Shown here one piece after another: positions 1-8,557 of a stretch of 64,000 nt of DNA. Every line of letters starts with the position of its first letter. The stretch's first letter is position 1. Source of the DNA: Hyaloraphidium curvatum (Eukaryota; Monoblepharomycota; Hyaloraphidiomycetes; Hyaloraphidiales; Hyaloraphidiaceae); contig JAIVFI010000001.1 of assembly GCA_025558095.1 (NCBI GenBank), positions 1,378,501 through 1,442,500 of the forward strand. Direction: 5' to 3'. A program made the translations under genes and the position numbers. The notes beneath the pieces were generated by a model. That model did not search any database. It was not told the origin of the DNA and was given only the letters and a program-made list of their open reading frames with translations.

Positions 1-740
1 GCCAGCAGGTGACAGGTCCGAGGCTCGAGGAGACACAGCCACTGCCGAGCGATGAGGAAAGTCAGATCGTCGGCTCCCGGAACGCGCCCAACGGCCGTGA
101 ATGCCTACCGCTTCGGCCAAGAGGGAGTTTGTTCAGATCTTGCGACCGGGCCAGACTTTGTTTTCAACGGGGCGAAGAGGGTGCCCTTGCGCTGAAATGC
201 GCACCATCATCCCGATGGCACCATCTCGGCGGTCTGACCGGGAACCGTTCAGGTGCATCCCGACGAAGGAGGACGCTTTATGAACCTCTTGATTGATTTC
301 CAAACAATCGCGTCCGAGACGGCGGTGGGCGCGGCCTGCAAATGCATGCGCCGAGTGATCGGGCGGTCGGGCCGGCAGAAACGGGTGGGCGCAACTCCAG
401 AGACCGCCGATCCCCGATCCCCGACGGCCCGGATCGGCAGTGCCAAGGTTGCCCGGGCGATCTCCTATAGATTTGCCTCGGATTTTCCCCGCAGATCCGG
501 TACAGGTGTACCGTCGGTATTGCACTTGGGCGCGGGGGCGACAAGACTAGGAGCCTTGCTATACCGACTCCCATCCCGGCCCGATCTCCCGTCTCAAGGG
601 CAAGGTACATCTCCGAAGATGGCTCCATGCTCGGGCCTACGCTCGGGATGGACCGCTGCCGGATCTCGTCCGCGCCGGCGCGGGGTCTGACTGGCCCACG
701 ACTTCGGCTGTAAACAACCACCCCCGCCGCACTCCGCCCG
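1..740. other. left-edge stretch without a supported gene
   Basis: Only short overlapping open frames with no recognisable domain are present on either strand. Longer frames on the minus strand that reach into this stretch are shadows of the gene at 741. It may hold the end of a gene lying left of the window or the upstream region of the next gene; nothing specific can be supported. Confidence 0.5.
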
Positions 741-1592
741 ATGATCGAGCTCATCCCGTGCCTCGGCGCCCGCGCCTCCGAGAGCTCCGACGGGCCCGCC
801 GCGGTCCGCGATGTGCCCGATTCGCCGACGGACGCGTTCCACCCGACCGCCGCCCGCGTCGTCGTCGTGTTCCGGTCGGGCGACGGGCTCGCCGGCAGGT
901 CGCGCATCGCGGCCACGTGGATCGCCGTCGACGTCGGCGACGCCGCGCCGCCGAACACGGTGATCGCCACGACGGAGAAGCCGCTCGCGGTGCCGGCCGG
1001 CCGAGATGCCGAGTGGTTCTCCGGCAACTTCTCGATGTCGCGCCCCAACGCCGGCTGGCCCGCGGGGAAATACCGCGTCGACATCGCCGTCGACGGCGAG
1101 CCCGCCGCGTCGGCCGCGTTCTCGGTCTCGGACGCCGGGCTCGGCGCGACGGACGACCTGCCCCGCGCGCGCGACTTCCAGGCCGTGGCGTGCGAGGCCG
1201 TCGACGCGTCGAACCCGGACGAGATCGAGGCCCCGGTGAACCCCACCGACACCTTCAGAACGGACGCCGAGACCCTGTTCGTCGTCTGGAGGTCCAAGAT
1301 CCTGGCCGCACTGCACGCCGCCGGCGAGGCCAAGACGATCATGGCGGCCTGGGTCGCCGTCGACGTCGGCCCGTTCGCGCCCCCGGGTACGGTGATCGAT
1401 TCGGTCGGAATTGATCTCGACCAGCTCTTTCCCGCGCAGGAGCGGGGCAAAGGCAAATGGTATTCCGGACATTTCAGTCTCGGCAGGCCGGACCGCGGGT
1501 GGCCGGTGGGCGACTACCGCACCGAGATCCACATCCGCTACACGGACAAAGAGGAGCAGCTCGCCGTAATACCGTTCTCGATCATTCAGTGA
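741..1592 (+). CDS. two-domain beta-sandwich-like protein of bacterial appearance
   Basis: An uninterrupted 283-residue frame. The protein is an internal duplication: two units of about 120 residues each carry a stretch like 'TWIAVDVGDAAPPNTVI' or 'AWVAVDVGPFAPPGTVI', then 'SGNFSMSRPNAGWPAGKYR' or 'SGHFSLGRPDRGWPVGDYR', and end in a hydrophobic 'FSV/FSI' strand. The pattern of aromatic-capped strands suggests paired beta-sandwich domains. From memory, similar repeated domains occur in uncharacterised bacterial proteins, so transfer from bacteria is possible (inference). No signal peptide or membrane segment is evident and no catalytic motif was recognised. It has no intron, while most neighbours do. 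The gene converges with the membrane-protein gene that ends at 1661. Confidence 0.75.
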   Translation: MIELIPCLGARASESSDGPAAVRDVPDSPTDAFHPTAARVVVVFRSGDGLAGRSRIAATWIAVDVGDAAPPNTVIATTEKPLAVPAGRDAEWFSGNFSMSRPNAGWPAGKYRVDIAVDGEPAASAAFSVSDAGLGATDDLPRARDFQAVACEAVDASNPDEIEAPVNPTDTFRTDAETLFVVWRSKILAALHAAGEAKTIMAAWVAVDVGPFAPPGTVIDSVGIDLDQLFPAQERGKGKWYSGHFSLGRPDRGWPVGDYRTEIHIRYTDKEEQLAVIPFSIIQ

Positions 1593-1660
1593 CAAATACT
1601 TTATCAGAGGCCAACTCATTTACTCGCCCTGATGGTGGACTTGATCCGCAGGCGAACGCC

Positions 1661-2580
1661 CTACGCGTTCCGCATCTCGGGCTGCCCCGCGGCGCTCGAC
1701 GGGCTCTCGGCCTCCGGTTCCGCCTCCCCCGCCTCCACCCCTCCCCTCCCCGCCGCCGGCGCCTTCCTCTCCGCGGCGAACACCAGCGCCCCGCTGAGCA
1801 GGTTGCTCCCGTACAGCACGCACAGCACGATGGCGATGGCCATGTCGGTCTCGAACAGCTGCGCCACGTGGCCAAAGTACCGCGACCCCGCAAACACCGA
1901 GGCCGTGTTGAAGGGCACGGTGACGTTGGTCGGCACGCCGAGGGCGGCGGTGGCGGCGGCCGAGGCGGCGGCGCTCAGCACGGCGTTGAAGCTGACGGGG
2001 TTGGCGTAGGTCACGGCGGCGGTGTACTTGGCGTTGAAGCCGGGGCTGAGGAAGTAGGATAGGCAGCCGAATCCGATGACTTTTCGCTCGGATCAGACCC
2101 CTGCAAACACCCCCCCGCGGCGCCGGCGAGACCCACCGCCGATGACCCCCGTGAGGATCAGGAACTCGCCGTAGGCCTTGCGGGTGCCGGCGTTGGGGTA
2201 GGCCTTGAAGCCAAAGACGAGGCTGAAGACGTACTGCAGGCCGAAGAGGATGGAGATGATGTTGCCGATGATGTGGAGGATGGGCTCCCTGGCAAGCGGG
2301 GCGGCAGAAAGGAGGGCAGAAAATCGACAGGAGAAGAGGAAGAGGAAGTCGATTTTCAGTCCTGGCGTCGGCCGACGGCGACGGACGGCGGGGCGACGAA
2401 CCAGGTGTAGGCCGGCTTGCTCCCGACCGGGGGATCCGGCACCACGAGCCGCAGGAACACGGCGAAGTCCACCACCGAGAGCAGGAAGATGGTCACCGAG
2501 ACGAAGTTGACGAGCGCGGCCGATGTCCAGGTGGCGCGCAGCTTCGCGAGGGTGTCGCGGTCCGGCTTGGCGAAGTGCAT
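1661..2580 (-). CDS. small multipass membrane protein, three exons
   Basis: Three coding segments join into one protein that starts at the ATG at 2580 (MHFAKPDRDTLAKL). Exon 1 (to about 2350) encodes a first membrane helix around 'ALVNFVSVTIFLLSVVDFAV'. Exon 2 (about 2300-2145) encodes 'EPILHIIGNIISILFGLQYV', a second helix. Exon 3 (about 2092 to the stop at 1661) encodes a third and fourth helix, including 'DMAIAIVLCVLYGSNLLSGA', and ends in a Glu/Ala/Pro-rich tail. Splicing exon 2 to exon 3 reads through a repeated V-I-G, which supports that junction; the first donor is less certain. No known family was recognised. The pattern fits a four-helix integral membrane protein with a cytosolic tail. 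Confidence 0.65.
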
Positions 2581-2905
2581 GGTTGCGCGGAACGGAGGGG
2601 CGCTGCTGGGTGCGGGTTGGAAAATCATTGCGATGAGAAGCGCGTGAACGTACGGAGAAGGCGGGAGGAGGCCGGGATGGTGCGCGAGACCCTGGTCGGT
2701 GGTGGAGATTTGCGGTGTTGCGCAGGACGCTGGGCCCAGCCTAAAGGACCGCCGCGCATCAACACCCGGATCCCTGGCATATCGAAGCCATCTCCTGGAC
2801 AAAGTACGTGCGATCATTTCTCAGCGATGGTTGCTCAGCGGATTGGTATTCAACTTCATGATTCATTTCGATTTTGGCAGCACGTGCGAATCCGAATCCG
2901 GCCAT

Positions 2906-3496
2906 CTACGCCGCCACCGCCGGCCTCTCCCACTGCACCGCCGCCGGCTCCACCAGCGTGCACACGAAGAACTCCCTCCCCGTGGCGGGATCGATCCGCG
3001 CGCACCATCCCCTGGGCAGCTTCGGCGGCGGGCACGCCGGCGCCGCGAAGTTCGCCGCCTCGGGCGCCTCCCACTGCGTGATCGCGGGGGTGGCGTTGGT
3101 GTTCACGTAGTAGTGCTCTCCCGTGGAAGGATCGGCGATGCGGAGCCAGCCGGCGGGGAGGGAAGGGGTAGCCGGCCTCGGAGGAGGCGCGGGCATGGGC
3201 GGAGGGGAGACGACCACCGTCTGCACCGGCCTGGGTTGCGCCACGGGGGCAGTGTTCATCGGCACCGGCTGCGCGTAGGCCACGGGCTGGGCGGCGTAGG
3301 CGGTCGGTGCGTAGTAGGCCGACCCCGACCCAGCGGCGACGCCGGCGGCGTAGGCCTGCTGCGTGGCCTGCTGGCTCTGCATGGCGTTGATCTGGCTCTG
3401 CTGCTGCCGGATCTCCTTCTTGTTCTTGGAGTTCTGCATGACGAGGCCGGCGATCATGACGTCCTCGACCACGTTGTTGTTGCGGCGCCCGTGCAT
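2906..3496 (-). CDS. WW-domain protein, intact copy
   Basis: A single-exon 196-residue protein. The N-terminus is short and basic. A Gln-rich helix (residues about 20-50) follows, then a Tyr/Ala/Pro-rich low-complexity linker (50-110). Two WW modules close the protein: 'LPAGWLRIADPSTGEHYYV' with a downstream 'TQWEAPE', and 'LPRGWCARIDPATGREFFV' with 'VQWERP'. WW domains bind proline-rich peptides, so an adaptor role is likely (family knowledge). It is transcribed divergently from the secreted-protein gene at 3836 over a roughly 340-bp shared region. A rearranged second copy lies at 17371-18343, where the WW half has been separated from the rest. The partner protein is unknown. Confidence 0.85.
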   Translation of the reverse strand: MHGRRNNNVVEDVMIAGLVMQNSKNKKEIRQQQSQINAMQSQQATQQAYAAGVAAGSGSAYYAPTAYAAQPVAYAQPVPMNTAPVAQPRPVQTVVVSPPPMPAPPPRPATPSLPAGWLRIADPSTGEHYYVNTNATPAITQWEAPEAANFAAPACPPPKLPRGWCARIDPATGREFFVCTLVEPAAVQWERPAVAA

Positions 3497-3588
3497 TTCG
3501 TTGCTGAGGTGGGTAAGAGTTGGTTGCGGTAGTTTCGAGCTTGGAAGTGCTGTTGCGACTGATGGCGATGTCCTGCCGCGATGCCGAG

Positions 3589-3599
3589 CTTATATCTGG
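3589..3599 (-). promoter_or_regulatory. TATA-like element upstream of the WW gene
   Basis: Read on the minus strand this is AGATATAAG, about 95 bp upstream of the WW-gene ATG at 3496. The same motif and its surroundings are preserved in the duplicated copy at about 17989-17999, at a similar distance from that copy's ATG. The assignment rests on motif, position and conservation only. Confidence 0.4.
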
Positions 3600-3724
3600 C
3601 GCCGGGATGGTTTTGGCGGGGTTCTGGCGAGGGGGTTCGAGAATGAGGCGCAGCCGGCGGCGGTCCCTCGCTGTGCACAGCATCCTTCCGCCGCGAGAAC
3701 TCTCGCCAGAACCCGCGAATCGGG

Positions 3725-3732
3725 TGTATATG
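3725..3732 (+). promoter_or_regulatory. TATA-like element upstream of the secreted-protein gene
   Basis: GTATATGA lies about 105 bp before the ATG at 3836. The duplicated copy keeps a near match (CATATAC read on + at 17487-17493), with small changes. Together with 3589-3599 it suggests a bidirectional promoter for the WW/secreted pair. Confidence 0.35.
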
Positions 3733-3835
3733 ACCCCGCGGAGCACGCTGGAACGACATCAAGTCGACCGACAACAGCCAGCGCTCCTCTACTCGAAGCC
3801 AGAACCCACTCCAACCAACCCAGGCACATCGACCG

Positions 3836-4489
3836 ATGGCCCGCCTGAACGCCACCCTCCTCGCCCTCGCCGGCGCCCTCATCGCCGCCATGCTGTCTCC
3901 CGCAAACGCGCAACTCCTTGACCTCAACACGACGGACCCTGCACCGATGCCCTGCGTCGCCGACGTCGCCTTCGCCCTGCCCAACAACGTGCCGTGGTCG
4001 CCCTCGCCCGTCAGGGCCCCCGGTCTCGTCCTCGGCCCCGTCAAGCCGGGCTCGTACTACGGGGTGATGGTCGACACCGTCAAGGCCTTCTCGGACAACT
4101 CGACGCACGGATGCTCGGCACCGGGTACCGGCGGCGACTGCGGCGACCAGTCGGGCCAGCTCTGGCTGACCGTCAACGCCGCGGGCATCACGGCCATGTA
4201 CTCGCCCCGGGCTTCGGGGCCCGTGGTCGGCCGCGTGAGGCAGATGTCGATGTGGTGGTCGTGCGCCAGGCCGGAAAGCTGGGAGCAGATCCGCGCGGGG
4301 GCCGCCACCCAGAAGACCTTCGACGCCTGCACGGACCTCTACTCGTACACCGTCGCGTCGACGGACTCGCAGAAGCCGTTCCCGCAGTGCGCGGACGGGT
4401 ACTATGTCGTGTTGCAGGCGTACGAGTACTCGCTGCCGCAGAGCTGCATCATCCCGGGGTGCCCCGCCAACTCGACTCATCAGGCTTAG
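3836..4489 (+). CDS. secreted cysteine-rich protein, intact copy
   Basis: A single-exon 217-residue protein. Residues 1-26 form a classical signal peptide (MARLNATLLALAGALIAAML, cleavage likely after PANA). The mature part has at least eight cysteines, in contexts such as PMPC, HGC, GDCGDQ, WWSC, DAC, PQC and QSCIIPGC, which points to disulfide bonds and secretion. No catalytic motif or known domain was recognised, so an extracellular protein of unknown function is the fair call. It is divergent to the WW gene. Copy 2 at 16729-17383 is closely similar but carries a one-base insertion. Confidence 0.8.
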   Translation: MARLNATLLALAGALIAAMLSPANAQLLDLNTTDPAPMPCVADVAFALPNNVPWSPSPVRAPGLVLGPVKPGSYYGVMVDTVKAFSDNSTHGCSAPGTGGDCGDQSGQLWLTVNAAGITAMYSPRASGPVVGRVRQMSMWWSCARPESWEQIRAGAATQKTFDACTDLYSYTVASTDSQKPFPQCADGYYVVLQAYEYSLPQSCIIPGCPANSTHQA

Positions 4490-4620
4490 CTGCGACTGCA
4501 ACTCGGTGTACTCAGTCAATTGATGCACCTGCCAACCTATTGTGTTCGAGGGAGCTTCATGTATCCGCAGCCCGGTTCTGCGCGGTCCGGCATCGCTGCA
4601 TTTGCACCGATGCCAGTGCT

Positions 4621-6328
4621 TCAGACGTTCGGGCAGGCCGATTCGACCGTGAGGAACACCCCCGCCCCGCGCAGGATGCTCCAGACGCCGAACGCGACGG
4701 TGAACCCAGTGATGCACAGCGTCCGCACCGCCCCGAACGACACGGGCAACCCGAGGAAGCGCTGCCTTTGCTCGCCGATCTCGGCGAAAGAGCCCAACAC
4801 CTCCGCATGCCGCGCCAAGGCCGCCGAAAGCCGCGTCATGCGCGCATCGCCGTCGGGGAGGCGGGCCGCGCGCGCGGCAGCGGCGGTGGCGAGCTCGCGG
4901 GCCTCACGCCGGGCCTGGAGGTAGAGGTCCGCGGCGGCGGAGACCTGCGTGTTGCCCGTTGCAACGATGATGAGCTCCAAGACGAGGAGGAAGAGCAATA
5001 GGGCAAGAGTGAGGAGGAATCCAAGCGGGATGCAAGATCCTGTGGCCTGCAAAATGAAAGGTCAGCCGATGATCATCGGGGAGGCAGACCGAGGGAACCA
5101 ACGATAAAGACGACGATATACACGACGAAGCTTACTATAGCCGACGAGTAAAAGCTTTGTACGTAGCCAAGCTGGACGACACGCTGGTCGAATGCTGTCG
5201 CAACCCAGGGCTGGAGCGCTTGGTACGGCTCTGCGTCCGGAAGGGAGTCCAATGCAGCTGCAGACACCTCCGTGGAAGCTTCAAGAGCATCCCGGTAACG
5301 TCGAAGGAACGCCGACATATGCAGCCTCAGCGCCCTGTGTGTTAGACGGGCATTCAAATTGAGGACATGGACGCTGGTGCCGAAAACACCCAGGGTGTTT
5401 AGAACCTGAGTGTCGAACTGGAAAATCACTAAGATTTGATCAGGAGATCTTCGACGTCGCGCCTCGGCGTCCGCTTACAGGTCAGCGAAGCCATGACGCA
5501 CGTCCACGGGGTTCCCCAAGTTGCCTCTCCGAAGGTGAACAGAAGCGTCCACAGGGCGCAACAGTAAGTGATGAAAAGGTACGCGAAAGTTGGCAATGTC
5601 TGCAACGTCAGCCGGTCGACAAGGATGCGTCCGGGAATCCGACCGGCACACAACATCCTCCCGCACGGGCAAAGCCGGTCCCCGGGCCCATGGGCCAGCA
5701 AACTGTCCGGTCCCGCGATGTCGACTTTGGGCTCGAGGTCCGGACGTGCAGGACTCGCGGGTCCTCCGACGAGCTGTATCCAGCGCACCAGCGGCGCAAG
5801 CGCATGTCCGTCGAGGCCCACATTTCCCCGCGCGGCCGGGCCATCTGAGGTCTTCTCGGATCTCAGCCAGACAACGAAGCGGTAGATGAATATGTTCACG
5901 GCCCAGGCCAGGAAAAGGCACACGTTATCTGCCACGGCGGCGGGGATATAATCGGCCGGGGGTCCGGCGGGTTGGAGGGGGAACCTACAGGTTGCGAGCT
6001 GCTTCGTCCCAAACCGGCCGTCGTTCCGCCACCAAATCGTGGCCATAACTATCATCGTGGTAGTGAAGCCCAGCAACCGCCTCAGCTGCGGGCGGTAGCT
6101 GAGAAAGGGAGACAGCTGGATCCGCAGAGCGAGCCGCAGCCCGGGGTACGGCTCCAGGGCGCGCAGCATCTCGGCCTCCGTCAGCGGTTCTGATCGGAGC
6201 TCGTGCGCCGGGTCCGCTTCCTCGCTCCGCAGGTCGAAGGTGCCGCCGAGGGACCGCTTCGCGGGCGACGCCGGCACGACCGGGAAGACGGCCCGGAACT
6301 CCTCCGGGCCCAGCAGGAGGCGAGGCAT
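4621..6328 (-). CDS. multipass membrane protein, unknown family, three exons
   Basis: The start is the ATG at 6328 (MPRLLLGPEEFRAVFPVVPA). Exon 1 runs 6328-5479 and encodes an amphipathic N-terminal region and four or so hydrophobic helices, including 'LLGFTTTMIVMATIWW' and 'LPTFAYLFITYCCALWTLLF'. Exon 2 runs from 5428 to about 5115 and holds a long soluble helix and 'SSAIVSFVVYIVVFI'. Exon 3, to the stop at 4621, holds 'GFLLTLALLLFLLVLELIIV', a charged Ala/Arg helix and a last hydrophobic segment. The first intron (5429-5478) has GTAAGC...ATCTTAG, an unusual canonical donor in this window; the second starts GTTGGT and ends TTTTGCAG. The overall shape resembles fungal multi-TM proteins without assigned function. 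No transporter or channel signature was recognised. Confidence 0.65.
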
Positions 6329-6760
6329 GATTCGGGACGAGCGAATGGTGGGCCGGGCGGGTCCGCGGGCAGACGGGTGAACGGCGGAGGATTCGATGGA
6401 AGCGCGCGCGGCGAGACGGGCCGGCAGCTGCTGCGAACTGCGAACGGCCTTCCCGTGAAAAGTCAGACTATGTTATGGCCAGCAGTGCAATGCACTCAGC
6501 CAGATGAACTTCTTGCTATGATTGCTGGCTTGATCCGTTCCAGCACATCGGCGAGGACGAGGGGTTGACCAGCGTGCACCGCTGCCATGGGGAGAGCTCC
6601 ACCATCAAGCGCGCTTTATCCAATCATCTCGCAAAGCTGATATCCGGCGTCCGAGGCCCTCCTCGCCAGAATCGTCCTGGTTCGGGAGCGTCCGGACGAC
6701 GTCAGCCGCCCCCGCCGTCCCTCTGCGCCACATCGACAAAACTCAAACGACTCACACTCC
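6329..6760. other. divergent intergenic region
   Basis: About 430 bp separate the starts of the membrane protein (-) and the acetate transporter (+). It presumably carries both promoters. No convincing TATA box, operator or RNA gene was seen. Confidence 0.4.
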
Positions 6761-7916
6761 ATGCCCGACGGAACCCCGAATCTCCCCATGCTCCCCGGCG
6801 CGATACCCGCGGAAGGCGGCTTCCCCGACGAACCGCCCAAACAGTCCCCCGAGCCGGCCCGCGGCGTGGGTACCCCGCCGAAAAGTCCGGGGACGCGGGC
6901 ACCGACGCCCCCTCCTCCCGCAGGACAACAGCGCCGCCACGACCTCCTTCCGCGCCTCGGTCCTCGACGAGGGCTCCAAAAGGATGACGCCCTCCGCGGC
7001 GGCGCTGGCCGCGGAGCGCCACGCCTTCCTGCGGCACTCGTCGTTCCGCGCCGCCCCCGACTCTGCCCCCGCGGGGCCGTTCGGCGACCCGGAGCTGGTG
7101 TTCCGCACCGATTCTTCGGGGGCAATAGCGAATCCGGCGCCGCTGGGCTTGTTTTCGTTCGCCCTGACGACGCTCTTCCTGTCGTTCAAGAACGCGGGCG
7201 CGGTCGAGGGCCAGTTTGCCGACGTGGTGTTTGCCTATGCCATTGCGCTGGGGGGGATCGTGCAGATATTGGCGGGCCAGTGGGAGTTTGTGAAGAGTGG
7301 GTGTCGTTCTCGGAGGAGGGGCCGCAGGACTTGGAGGGACGAGGACTGATCTCAATTTCTCCTCCTGGGATTACTCAAATTTGGCTCCCACACCATCCGA
7401 ACCCGCTGATCTGCATTCTACGGCAAACAGAAAACACGTTCGGTGCCGTGGCGTTCAACGCGTACGGCGCCTTCTGGATCGGCATCGCCCTGTTCCACTA
7501 TTCCGGCCTCGCCTGGCCGAGCACGGAACCCAAGGCGACCAAGGGCATGACGGCCTTCTTTGCCATCTGGGCCGTGTTCACGCTGGCCATGTGGACGCTG
7601 ACCTTCCGCATCTCGGTCGCGCTGTGCGTGACCTTCGGACTGCTGGTGGGCCGACCGCACCCAATCGGTGATCCCGGCTCGCTCGCTGACCACGGCCCCC
7701 CTGCAGTTCATCACCTTCGTCCTCCTCGCCGGCGGGCTCTACTCTGCCGCGTGCGAGCAGGCCGCGGGGTACCTCGGCATCTTCACCGGCCTCGCGGCGG
7801 GCTACGCGGCTTTTGCCGCGCTGGCCAACGAGATGGAGGGGCGCGAGGTGGTCCCCGTGGGGCCGTTCGCGGAGATTTGGAAGCGGAGGAGGGAGGCGGC
7901 GGGCAAGGCGGTATAG
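6761..7916 (+). CDS. acetate transporter, GPR1/FUN34/YaaH family
   Basis: Four exons, 6761-6865, 6924-7296, 7431-7645 and 7707-7916, join in frame into a 300-residue protein. After a disordered, Pro-rich N-terminus comes the family signature NPAPLGL, followed by six hydrophobic segments: 'GLFSFALTTLFLSF', 'VVFAYAIALGGIVQILAG', 'NTFGAVAFNAYGAFWIGIAL', 'MTAFFAIWAVFTLAMWTL', 'ISVALCVTFGLL' and 'LQFITFVLLAGGLYSAAC'. The family (AceTr) moves acetate and related monocarboxylates or ammonium across the plasma membrane (established). All three donors are GTGGGT or GTGGGC. Joining the exons restores the conserved 'NTFGA.AF..YGAFWI' stretch, which confirms the second splice. The ATG at 6761 is the first in frame. 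Confidence 0.92.
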
Positions 7917-8557
7917 GGGTGGGGGCGTGGGATTGACCGGACGGCGCCGCCAAAGGGGACCTGGATCTGCAGACAGACTGACTATGCATTCATCTCGGCC
8001 GCCGCGACCGCGGGCCGCATCCTATTAGAGCTATAGATGACGCATCATCGCCGTTGTCCCCGGTTATCCAGCGGTCCATCTTGGCTGCCGCAATGACAGG
8101 GGATCGTCCGCGGCGCAGCGGATCGGCCCCGGCGCATGCATGCCACGGCGGGGCGGGCACGGCAGTTTGCTGAGGCCTGCGCACGAAAGCGGTTGGAATG
8201 CGCCGTTTTGCCGGCGATTTTTGCGGAGGCCCCTGCGGATCGAGGCTGGGCGGTGCTGGATCGGGGCGGGTCCTGTTTTGTTTGGCGCCGCAGCAGCGGT
8301 GGGTCCAGGATCGACGCGTCCCGAATCCGGCCCACGGCAGCAAATGCAAAGCGGCAAACAGACGAGATCGTGGATCTCGCCGTCGATCTCCGATTGGTTG
8401 GACGCCGGGGCGGCCGGGCCCGTGCGGAGCGAGATCCGGCGGCCCGCCGCGAAAGGAAGTGCGCTGCTGCGGCGCGGGGCGGCGGTCCCCCCGCAGGGCG
8501 CTGCGGCATCCCGCGACGCCGACGAACCGCGAGCCCGTTCGCCTGTTTCGCGCAGCG
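7917..8557. other. intergenic region before the beta-helix gene
   Basis: About 640 bp in which only overlapping shadow frames were seen on both strands. The open frame of the next gene extends upstream to about 8198, so translation could start earlier than 8558. Otherwise no recognisable gene or element. Confidence 0.4.

Larger units (their letters stand above)
2906..4489. repeat. segmental duplication, copy 1 (WW/secreted gene pair)
   Basis: This 1.6-kb block recurs at 16729-18343. Similarity begins and ends almost exactly at the stop codons of the two genes. Copy 1 keeps both frames open and is taken as the unrearranged form. The other copy is in opposite overall orientation, except for its central part (equivalent to 3193-3660), which is in the same orientation as here. 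Confidence 0.85.

Noticed and set aside
278-1619. Long minus-strand frames opposite the gene at 741
   Set aside because: Antisense shadows of a GC-rich coding region; no domain and no supporting splice or start context.
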